Below, piece after piece: positions 17,242-26,979 of a stretch of DNA of 64,000 nucleotides (position 1 is the stretch's first letter; every line of letters starts with the position of its first letter). Source of the stretch: Cupriavidus sp. AU9028 (GTDB lineage Bacteria > Pseudomonadota > Gammaproteobacteria > Burkholderiales > Burkholderiaceae); assembly GCF_019795295.1 (NCBI RefSeq), contig NZ_JAIMCG010000002.1, positions 124,001-188,000 on the forward strand. The letters run 5' to 3'. The position numbers and the translations under genes were made by a program. A model generated the notes under the pieces. It did not search any database, had not been told where the DNA came from, and saw only the letters and a list, made by a program, of their open reading frames with translations.

Positions 17242-17916
17242 TCAGCCCCCCTGCGCCCCTTCGCGCTCGATCCGCTCCAGGTAGGCCTCGACGATCCGCG
17301 TCAGTGCACCGAGCTTGCCGGTGAAGAAGTGGTTGGCACCGGGCACCACCACCACCGGCAGCTCCTGCGGTCTTGCCCACTCGAAGATCGCCGACAGCGC
17401 AACCCGCTCGTCCTGCTCGCCATGCACAACCAGCGCGCTGGCTGCCACCGGCGGGGTCTGGTAGTCGGCGTGGGCGTGCACCTTGCCCCACGGCATGCCG
17501 GTCAGGATCAGGTGCGGGCAGGGGGTGCCCTGCTCCTTCAATTGCGCGGCTGCACGCGCCATGACGTAGGCGCCGAAGGAAAATCCGCCGAGCACGAAAG
17601 GCAGCGACGGATACTGCTGGCGCAGCGCCTCCAGCACGGTGAGCATGTCGCGCGTTTCGCCATCGCCGTGGTCGTGCTTGCCGGCGGAGGCCCCGACGCC
17701 GCGAAAATTGGGCCGCGCCGCCACATAGCCCTTCGACACCAGCACCTTCGCCAACTGCACCGGCACCTTGTGGGTCGCCGTCCCGCCCTGTACCGGATGC
17801 GGATGCGCAATCAGCGCGATGCCGCGCGGCTGTCCCTCGGGCCGGTCGACCAGCACCTCGATCTGCCCTGCCTCGCCTTGCACCTGCATCTGCTCCGTGC
17901 CGGACGGAATCGTCAT
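17242..17916 (-). CDS. Alpha/beta hydrolase (dienelactone-hydrolase-like)
   Basis: 224 residues without a signal peptide. Motifs: AHPHPVQGGT near residue 38 (oxyanion-side histidines), the nucleophile elbow GGFSFGAYV with the serine, an acid in VVHGEQDERV and a histidine in PGANHFFTG. This set identifies the widespread cytoplasmic group of short hydrolases that start by recognising HPHP and are often labelled dienelactone hydrolase-like or CocE/NonD-like. The substrate is unknown. It converges with nsrR 16 bases away. Its promoter lies just downstream of a REP-like repeat cluster. Confidence 0.86.
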   Translation of the reverse strand: MTIPSGTEQMQVQGEAGQIEVLVDRPEGQPRGIALIAHPHPVQGGTATHKVPVQLAKVLVSKGYVAARPNFRGVGASAGKHDHGDGETRDMLTVLEALRQQYPSLPFVLGGFSFGAYVMARAAAQLKEQGTPCPHLILTGMPWGKVHAHADYQTPPVAASALVVHGEQDERVALSAIFEWARPQELPVVVVPGANHFFTGKLGALTRIVEAYLERIEREGAQGG

Positions 17917-18008
17917 GGTTCTCCCTCGGAAAACAAGAAGCCGCGCCGGGCGCGGCGGTTGGACAAGCCGTGATGGTACTGGATCGTCGCCGCTCGAGCC
18001 GCGTCGTT

Positions 18009-18160
18009 GCCCTCTCCCCGGCCCTCTCCTGCAAGCGGGAGAGGGGGAACACCCAGCGCGACGGTCTGCCCCCTCGCCGGCTTGCGGGAGAGGGGGAACA
18101 CCCAGCGCCCGTGGTGCGCTCCCCTCGCCCGCTTGCGGGAGAGGGGTCGGGGGAGAGGGT
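18009..18160. repeat. REP-like palindromic repeat cluster, three copies
   Basis: Three copies of the GCxxGCGGGAGAGGGG palindromic word in 150 bases, the first two followed by the same direct repeat GGGGGAACACCCAGCGC (near 18044 and 18094). The outer words CCCTCTCCCCGG (left) and TCGGGGGAGAGGG (right) are complementary as in the 10053-10164 cluster. It fills the gap between the hydrolase promoter and the end of glgX. Confidence 0.8.
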
Positions 18161-18162
18161 AA

Positions 18163-20355
<2,193 letters not shown>

Positions 20356-20602
20356 GTCTTCGGTACTCCGCGTATGAGTTGGCCCGGAACGTTCCGGGCC
20401 GAAATCACCAGCAGAGCACGGCGCGTGCCGGGACACCGATCCGGCAATCCGCCGTGTTTCCCCACGCAAGCGCCTTGAAATCAGGCCGATTCCCGGCGGG
20501 GATCAGCAGTGCATCCCCTCGCCTCGCCAATCCCGCCGGGCCACATGGAAAAAAGCACCCCTCCTCCTTGTAGTTTCTTCCAGCGAGGAGAGAAGGGCTC
20601 CT

Positions 20603-23600
20603 TCACCATGTATATTTCACACCCACCCGAACGGTGTACTGGTCGTAATCCTGCTTGCCCCAAGCGCCGGCGACATTGGCCCAGCCGCTCCAGCGACGGT
20701 CCAGCTGCGCATTGACGCCCAGCTTCACCTCGTAGCGGTTCTCGGGATAGAGGTCGCCAACCGGCACCTGATCGAACCGCACGCTCTCCCCGGCATCCCC
20801 GTGCCACCAGTTCAGCGTCAGATAGGGCTGGATCCGCCGGGTTTCACTTTGTACCAGGGTGCGATGCAGCCGCACCCCAAGCCGGGTGAGCACGCCATCC
20901 GCATCCGCGCCGGAGACCCGCGTGCCGTTGGCCTCGCTGACGTCGTCGGTGCGGTTGTTCACATAGATCAACTGCGCCTGCGGCTCGACCACCCATTGCC
21001 CGCGCACGGGAACCGCATAGCCCATTTCCCCAGAGACTGCATAGCCATGCCCGTCGTACTTCACGGTGGGCAGGCCCTGCCCCTGGACTTCGTTGTCGAA
21101 CCAGCCGTACTGGAACCAGCCATCCGCATAGGCGCCCAGCCGGCTCTCGTCGTTCTGGTACCAGGTCGCGTAGGCGCCGGCCAGAAAGCCATCCACCTTG
21201 CCGCGTGCGCCCGCGCTGTTGCCTTGCGCCGAGGCATCGGAGCGCGAATTGACGTAGCTGCCCATCAGACCGAAGTGCGCGCGATCCGCGCCGCCGAACA
21301 CGCTCCATTTGGCCAGCTCCGCGCCGCCCTGCAGCAGGAAGGTGTCGGTATCGACATCGAACTGCCCGTTCGCGCTGCGGCTGCTCTCCCAGTTGCCGAC
21401 CGCGCGCAACCAGCCGGAGCCCAGCTGCGCCACGCCGCCCCCGGCCGGGTTGCGCTGCGACTCGATGAACTGCGGTTCCCCGAGCCTGTCATGCAGGCTG
21501 TGCACGAACATCTGCCCGGCGACGCGCTGGTTGGCCAGATAGGCGGCGACTTCCGGACGGAAGAGCGGCCGAGGCGGCTCCGGCGGCGTGGGCGGTTGCG
21601 GCTGCGGCGGCTGCGGTGGCTGCGGCTGCGGTGGCTGCGGCTCCGGTGGCTGGGGATCGGGCGGCTGCGGGGGGTCCGGCTCCTGTTGCGAGCGCAGATA
21701 CCAGGACTGTGGCGAAGACGAATCGGTGCTGCCCCGGAACAGCCGGTATTCGTAGGCGCCGGCGACGACCCGGCCGTCCAGCGCGAAGGCGTCCGGCGTC
21801 GTGGTGGCGGTGCCCGCCGCCTCGACCACCCGGATGCCATTCGCCTGGGTCAGGGCCCCGGTGCCGCCCGCGTTGACGATCTGCAGCCGCGTCGATCCGC
21901 TCGCCGTACGATTGACGACCAGGCGGTCGGACGGTGCCCCGTCGCCCGCCAGCACCGTGTTCAACCGCACCGTGCCGTTGTTGCCGACGTATTCGTCGAC
22001 GGTCAGCGTCTTGAAGGCAGCGCCGGCGGGAGCGCCGAACCGTATCTGGCTGTTGTCCACCAGCAGTCGAGTCAGGTTCGAATTGCCAGTCATGTCCCAG
22101 TTGGTGCCCCCCAGCAGGCGGACATCGGAGACGCTGCCGGTATCGGTGAGCGCCGCACCGGTCAGCTGCGAGGCGCTGGCCGTCACGGTGCCGAAGCCCA
22201 CTGCCGCATAGTTGCCGATCGCCACGTTCGCTACCGTCAGCGAACGTCCCTCGTCGGAGGCGTCCGGATTGGCCTGCGGCTCGGGCAAGCCCTCCGGCCG
22301 TGGCGAGAGCAGGCGCCTGCGCGCCTGCTCGGAGAAGGCGTCGCCGGCGCCCACGCGCAGCCACAGGACATCGCCCGTGACCTCGCTGTCCGCAAGTTGC
22401 ACCTGGCCGGATCCTCCGGCGATGGCAATGGCCGGTGCCGTGGTGCTCGACAGGCTGCTGCCGCTATCGAACGTCGCGCTGGTCGCCCCCGGCTCCCCAT
22501 TCGCCCCTGCAGGAGTGACGCCGTTCAGGAACAGCGCGGAAGCGTCGGTCCCCGTCGCCCGCGCCGTCACGGCCGAGCCGCGGATTTCGCCCGCGGACCA
22601 CGCCGCCATCGCATGGGCTCCGACCCCGGCGGTGTCGATGGTCGAGCGCTGTGCCGATGCACTGGCGCCCAGGCCATTGGCCGTCAGGCCATGGGCGCCA
22701 TCGCCAAGGGTCCGGATGGTGGTATCGGCCATCGACAGCGCGCCCCCGTCGAACGCGCTCGCACCGACAGCATCCCGCCCGCCGGTTTCGACGGTCACCC
22801 CGCTGGCCGTCAGGCGCGTGCCGCCGTCGCCCGCCCGTATCCCGTGACCGCGCTCGCCCGACGTCGTCACCGAGGCGCCCTCCAGGTCGAGGGTCGCACG
22901 GGCACGCGCATAAGCGCCGTACCCGTCGGTGCCCGCCGTGACCACCGTGGAGCCGTTGTTCGCCTCGATCGCCCCGGTATGGATGGCATACAGGCCCGCG
23001 GAGCGGTCGCCCCGCGTCTCGATGCTGGAGCCCGAGATCCGCGCGCGGGCGCCCTCGACCGTGGCCACCACGCCGTGCGTATCGCCCCAGATCGCCAGCA
23101 CGCGGGTCGCATTCGCGGTGATGGTGGCGCCCGGACCGGCAATTCCTGAGGCGAACAGCGCCGTGCCGCGCTCTCCCCGCAGCGTGATGGAGCCACCCTG
23201 GATGCGGGCGACGCCGCCGGTTTGCGCCGTGACACCGTGCGCGCGGTCGCTGCGGGCATCGCCCACCTCGACCGCGACGTCGGTCAGCTCGAGCGTGCCG
23301 TCCCTGACGAAGGCCGCGCCGCTCAGCCCGCTGGTCGTGACGCTGCCGCCCGTCAGGCTGGCCGAGCCGCGCGAGTTGACGCTGACCCCGTACGCGCCGA
23401 CATTCGAGGACGTTACGCCGCCGCTGGTCTGCAGCACGGCATCCACCAGGGACACCGTGCTGGCATCGCGCACCGCCAATGCGGAGGCGCCTGCCCCGGC
23501 CGTGCGCACCGAGAACCCTGCAGCGGGGGCCGTCAGGGTCGACGACTGTCTGACCAGCATGCCGTGCACGAGACCGGCGCTGGTGCTGACGGCGATGGGG

Positions 23601-23932
23601 CCGCCGGTGGTGTCCAGGCGTGCAGTGCCGGTGTTGAAGACCTCAATGCCCGAAGTCTCGGTGGATCCGGTCACCACGTTGACCGGACCGATGACGGTCC
23701 CGTCGCCCCCAATGAGGATCTGGCTGAAATTGCCCGGTCCGATGGTCTGGCCGAAGGCGGGCTGATAGCCCGAGAACGCCAGCGTGATGGCCGCGGTGCC
23801 GATCCACCGCATGGCCGGCTTGCCGGAGGGCTCGAGTTGGTGTGGCAGCGTATCCCGGGCAGCTCTCCCCGGGATCGCAATGGTGCGTTGGGTACGGGCG
23901 CGCGCATCCCGCGCGGCATGGCGCCTGGTCAT
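20603..23932 (-). CDS. Large autotransporter (type Va) with proline-rich linker
   Basis: 1109 residues from the ATG at 23932, which has GGAGGAAAC upstream. An unusually long N-terminal region (about 62 residues, ending SGYQPAFGQ) is an extended signal peptide as in many autotransporters. The passenger (about 63-745) is a beta-helix of Ser/Thr/Gly/Ala repeats with pertactin/AIDA-like wording (for example GGSITLRGERGTALFASG) and no protease motif. A PQPP-repeat linker (about 749-787) leads to a C-terminal autotransporter beta-barrel of about 300 residues ending in the aromatic-terminated KYTW, as needed for Bam-mediated insertion. Likely a surface adhesin or biofilm factor; the ligand is unknown. 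Confidence 0.9.
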   Translation of the reverse strand: MTRRHAARDARARTQRTIAIPGRAARDTLPHQLEPSGKPAMRWIGTAAITLAFSGYQPAFGQTIGPGNFSQILIGGDGTVIGPVNVVTGSTETSGIEVFNTGTARLDTTGGPIAVSTSAGLVHGMLVRQSSTLTAPAAGFSVRTAGAGASALAVRDASTVSLVDAVLQTSGGVTSSNVGAYGVSVNSRGSASLTGGSVTTSGLSGAAFVRDGTLELTDVAVEVGDARSDRAHGVTAQTGGVARIQGGSITLRGERGTALFASGIAGPGATITANATRVLAIWGDTHGVVATVEGARARISGSSIETRGDRSAGLYAIHTGAIEANNGSTVVTAGTDGYGAYARARATLDLEGASVTTSGERGHGIRAGDGGTRLTASGVTVETGGRDAVGASAFDGGALSMADTTIRTLGDGAHGLTANGLGASASAQRSTIDTAGVGAHAMAAWSAGEIRGSAVTARATGTDASALFLNGVTPAGANGEPGATSATFDSGSSLSSTTAPAIAIAGGSGQVQLADSEVTGDVLWLRVGAGDAFSEQARRRLLSPRPEGLPEPQANPDASDEGRSLTVANVAIGNYAAVGFGTVTASASQLTGAALTDTGSVSDVRLLGGTNWDMTGNSNLTRLLVDNSQIRFGAPAGAAFKTLTVDEYVGNNGTVRLNTVLAGDGAPSDRLVVNRTASGSTRLQIVNAGGTGALTQANGIRVVEAAGTATTTPDAFALDGRVVAGAYEYRLFRGSTDSSSPQSWYLRSQQEPDPPQPPDPQPPEPQPPQPQPPQPPQPQPPTPPEPPRPLFRPEVAAYLANQRVAGQMFVHSLHDRLGEPQFIESQRNPAGGGVAQLGSGWLRAVGNWESSRSANGQFDVDTDTFLLQGGAELAKWSVFGGADRAHFGLMGSYVNSRSDASAQGNSAGARGKVDGFLAGAYATWYQNDESRLGAYADGWFQYGWFDNEVQGQGLPTVKYDGHGYAVSGEMGYAVPVRGQWVVEPQAQLIYVNNRTDDVSEANGTRVSGADADGVLTRLGVRLHRTLVQSETRRIQPYLTLNWWHGDAGESVRFDQVPVGDLYPENRYEVKLGVNAQLDRRWSGWANVAGAWGKQDYDQYTVRVGVKYTW
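21571..21682. repeat. Short tandem repeat coding for a Pro/Gln/Glu linker
   Basis: Repeats of GGCTGCGG(C/T) type triplets on the plus strand encode PQPP/PEPP units of the autotransporter linker on the minus strand. Such low-complexity DNA is prone to length change, which would alter the distance of the passenger from the cell surface. Confidence 0.75.
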
Positions 23933-24239
23933 GACGGTTTCCTCCTTGGTTCCCCTGTCGGCCTGCAGCCGTGCCTTGCTGCCGCGTGAATCGACGACGC
24001 GCGGACAGGCTTGCCGGTGCTCGGCCATAGCGGAAATCTAGATTCCCTTGGCGCCCATTTGCGACAAAAATTCATCGCCGATTTCCGATTCGGGAGCAAT
24101 GACCTGCGCAAGGGCAGGATGAGATGCGCCACGGGGCCGCCGCTGTTGCGCGCACGCAAGATCGGCGACGAGAAGCGTGGTCGACAGGGCGCGTTAGAAT
24201 CGCTGGCAGGAAACGACCAGCGCAACGCAACCTGCCTTC
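23933..24239. other. 307-bp divergent promoter region
   Basis: Lies between the autotransporter and the amino-acid oxidase genes. No gene is supported. An A+T-rich part at about 24029-24100 contains a near-palindrome GGAAATCTAGATTCC (24032-24046) and is the likely promoter area of the autotransporter. Confidence 0.4.
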
Positions 24240-25622
24240 ATGTCAGCCATTCGATCTCCCCAGCCGTCCTCGCCGTCCTCGCCTTCCTCCTTCACTGTCA
24301 TCGGCGGTGGCGTGATCGGCATATCGGTGGCGCTGACACTGCAACGCGAGGGGCACCGCGTCACCGTGCTGGAACAGGCGGGACCGGGCGAAGGCTGCTC
24401 GTTCGGCAATGCCGGCTGCGTCAGCACGGCCTCGGTGATTCCGATGGCGATGCCCGGCATGCTGGCCAAGGTACCCGCCTGGCTGAGCGACCCGATGGGT
24501 CCACTGACGGTGCGCTGGCGCTATCTGCCCAGGGCGATGCCGTGGCTGATGCGCTGGCTCCTCGCGGCGACGGAAGCGCGCGCGCGCCACACCTCGCGGG
24601 CACTGCATGCGCTGCATCAGGAAACCTGGCCGGGGTACCGCGCGCTGCTCGGCCCCGCGCAGTTCGACGATCTGATGCAGGCCGCCGGGCACCTCTACGT
24701 CTGGCGCGCGGCCGAACTGGGCGCGGGGGACCGGCTCGCGCAGCAGATGCGCGACGACCTTGGCATCGCCTCGCAGGCCTTGAGCGGCGACCAGGCGCGC
24801 GAGCTGGAGCCGGCGCTGAGCCAGGGGATCCGCACCGCCCTGTTGCTGCCCGAGAACGGCCATACCTGCAATCCCGAGCGGCTGGTCAAGACATTGGCGG
24901 CCGCCTTCGTGCGCGAGGGCGGCGTGTTGCTGCGGCGCAAGGTGCTCGGCTTCGACATCGGCGCGCAGGGGCCGCGCACGGTCTACACCGATTGCGGCTC
25001 CTATCCGGTATCGCGGCTGGCGATCTGCGCCGGCGCCTGGTCAATGCGGGTGGCAAGGGGACTGACCGGGATGGCGGTGCCGCTGGAGACCGAGCGCGGC
25101 TATCACGCGATGCTGCGGGCGCCAGGCGTGGCGCCGACGCGGCCGATCATGGATTGCGAGAACAAGTTCATTGCCACCCCGATGGAGCACGGCCTGCGCA
25201 TTGCCGGGACGGTGGAAATCGGCGGGCTGGACGCGCCCGCGAACTTCCGGCGCGCGGCGTTGCTGGCCGAACAGGGGCGCCAGCTGTTCCCGGGCCTGAC
25301 CTACGAGGACGCAAGCCACTGGATGGGCTATCGGCCTTCGACGCCGGACGGCTTGCCGGTGATCGACCGGTCCGATCGCTTCTCGAACGTGTTCCTGGCG
25401 TTCGGCCACGGACATCTGGGCATCACCGAAGCGCCGGGCACGGCGCGGCTGCTGGCCGACCTGGTCGCGGACCGGGCGCCGTGCATCGACCCGGCGCCGT
25501 TTGCCATGACGCGCTTTGCGCGGGGTGGCGGCGCCGCCCAGCGAGGCGTTGCCGCGCCGGACGCGGCGCAAGCCAGCGCGGTGGCGAAGGACGCGCGGCG
25601 CAGCGCGGCTTCGTCGCGCTGA
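24240..25622 (+). CDS. FAD-dependent D-amino acid dehydrogenase-like oxidoreductase (DadA family)
   Basis: 460 residues. After a short Ser/Pro-rich tail, the dinucleotide loop TVIGGGVIGISVALTLQREGHRVTVLEQ shows the GxGxxG motif with the ribose-binding glutamate. SFGNAGCVS, typical of DadA-type proteins, follows. The C-terminal part has WMGYRPSTPDGLPVIDRS and GHGHLGITEAPGTARLL, also family hallmarks. These membrane-associated flavoproteins deaminate D-amino acids or hydroxyproline isomers oxidatively. The last 45 residues are Ala/Arg-rich and not conserved in the family. It is convergent with a Bug solute-binding gene; no racemase or transporter lies beside it, so the substrate is open. Confidence 0.88.
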   Translation: MSAIRSPQPSSPSSPSSFTVIGGGVIGISVALTLQREGHRVTVLEQAGPGEGCSFGNAGCVSTASVIPMAMPGMLAKVPAWLSDPMGPLTVRWRYLPRAMPWLMRWLLAATEARARHTSRALHALHQETWPGYRALLGPAQFDDLMQAAGHLYVWRAAELGAGDRLAQQMRDDLGIASQALSGDQARELEPALSQGIRTALLLPENGHTCNPERLVKTLAAAFVREGGVLLRRKVLGFDIGAQGPRTVYTDCGSYPVSRLAICAGAWSMRVARGLTGMAVPLETERGYHAMLRAPGVAPTRPIMDCENKFIATPMEHGLRIAGTVEIGGLDAPANFRRAALLAEQGRQLFPGLTYEDASHWMGYRPSTPDGLPVIDRSDRFSNVFLAFGHGHLGITEAPGTARLLADLVADRAPCIDPAPFAMTRFARGGGAAQRGVAAPDAAQASAVAKDARRSAASSR

Positions 25623-25691
25623 CGGCCCGCTGACGGCGCGCTGACGCCGCGCAGACAGCGCCAAGACCATACGCCGACGCTGCGCCCACGT

Positions 25692-26744
25692 TCAGTCGGC
25701 GAAGGTGCCGGCCTTGCGCAGCATCGGCTGCCACTTGTCGCTTTCGGCCTTGAGCCAGCTCTGCAGCCCTTCCGGCGTCTGCTTCGCCGGCGGCACGATC
25801 TCGGCGCCGAGTTCGTCCAGCTTGCGCACCACCGCCGGGTCCTTCAGCGCGGCCTGCAGGGCCGCCGTCAGCCTGGCGACCACCGGCGCGGGCGTGCCCT
25901 TCGGCGCGTAGACGCCATGCCACACCTTCATCTCGAAGCCCTTCAGACCGCCCTCCTGCAGCGTGGGCGCGTCGGGCAACGCGCGGATCCGCTGCGGCGT
26001 GGTCACGCCGTACAGCTTCACCTTGTTGCCGGCGATCTGTGGCAGCGTGGCAGTGGTCTGGTCGCACAGCAGGTCGACCTGGCCGCCCAGCAGCGCCGTC
26101 ATTGCCGGCGCGGTGCCCTGAAAGGGAATGACATTCAGCTTGACCTGCAGCGCCTGTTCGAACAACAGGCCGCATAGCTGCGAGACCGCGCCCAGACCCG
26201 CGTTCGCCAGGTTCAGCTTTGCCTCGTTCTTGCGGACATAGTCGATCAGCTCGGCGGTATTGTTCGGCGGCAGGTCTTTCTTGCCCAGCAGGGTCATCGG
26301 CACATCGGCGACCTGGCCGATGTACTCGAAATCCTTCAGCGGGGCATAGGAGAGTTTGCGATACAGCGCGGGCGCGGTTGCCATGCCGTTGTGATGGATC
26401 AGCAGGGTGTAGCCGTCCGGGTCGGCCCGCGCGACATAGGCGGGGGCGATGGTGCCGCCGGCGCCGGTCTTGTTCTCCACCACCACGCTCTGCCCAAGGT
26501 GCTTCGACATGGCGGCACCGAGGCTGCGGGCCACCACATCGGTCGGACCGCCTGCGGAGAACGGCACCACCAGGGCGATCGGCTTGCTCGGGTAGGGGTC
26601 CGCAGCACGGGCCTTGCCGGGCGCCACCGCCACGGTCAGTGCCGCGGTCAATGCGACGGCCGCGGCAAGCCCCCGAAGGGCGGGACGAAAGGAATCGGTG
26701 CGCGCACGCGCGATGCAGGCTGCGATACAGGCTGGCATAAGCAT
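25692..26744 (-). CDS. Bug-family (TctC) periplasmic solute-binding protein
   Basis: 350 residues from the ATG at 26744, with GTGGAG just upstream (an ATG at 26738 is also possible). A signal peptide (ALRGLAAAVALTAALTVAVA then GKARAA) precedes the mature start DPYPSKPIALVVPFSAGGPTDVVAR, the classic Bug N-terminus. The second signature, PDGYTLLIHHNG, is present, as is the Bug loop with WHGVYAPKGTPAPVV. Bug proteins bind carboxylates such as tricarboxylates, aromatics or amides for TctAB-type transport or for sensing; they are hugely expanded in Burkholderiales. No tctAB genes are nearby, so this is one of the many orphan copies. Confidence 0.93.
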   Translation of the reverse strand: MLMPACIAACIARARTDSFRPALRGLAAAVALTAALTVAVAPGKARAADPYPSKPIALVVPFSAGGPTDVVARSLGAAMSKHLGQSVVVENKTGAGGTIAPAYVARADPDGYTLLIHHNGMATAPALYRKLSYAPLKDFEYIGQVADVPMTLLGKKDLPPNNTAELIDYVRKNEAKLNLANAGLGAVSQLCGLLFEQALQVKLNVIPFQGTAPAMTALLGGQVDLLCDQTTATLPQIAGNKVKLYGVTTPQRIRALPDAPTLQEGGLKGFEMKVWHGVYAPKGTPAPVVARLTAALQAALKDPAVVRKLDELGAEIVPPAKQTPEGLQSWLKAESDKWQPMLRKAGTFAD

Positions 26745-26929
26745 TGTCTCCACGAGAGTGAACTGCCCCGTTTCATCGGCCTGCGAAGGCCGCACGGGTT
26801 TTCGCCAGTGTGCGGCCAGGGGCCGGCCGGCGGCCATCTTCCATTGCTTAACCCCGTGTACGAAACTGACAAACGCGGGTTTTCGAGGAGTGGCGCGGCG
26901 CTGGCCGTGCCGCAGCCCGGAGGCGAATA

Positions 26930-26945
26930 CTGTATATTTGTACAG
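26930..26945. promoter_or_regulatory. LexA (SOS) box
   Basis: CTGTATATTTGTACAG matches the CTGT-N8-ACAG consensus exactly, with an A+T-rich core in an otherwise GC-rich region. It lies 35 bases upstream of the ATG of the nuclease-helicase gene, the right place for repression by LexA. Confidence 0.85.
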
Positions 26946-26979
26946 CCTCCCCGCTGTGCGGGTTCTTCGCTGCGCTGCC

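Noticed and set aside
18009-18160. CRISPR-like array
   Set aside because: Only three copies, palindromic REP words with complementary outer arms and uneven spacing.
26614-26979. 122-residue N-terminal extension of the nuclease-helicase
   Set aside because: It would run across the LexA box and antisense to the start of the Bug gene, with non-conserved composition; the ATG at 26980 is preferred.
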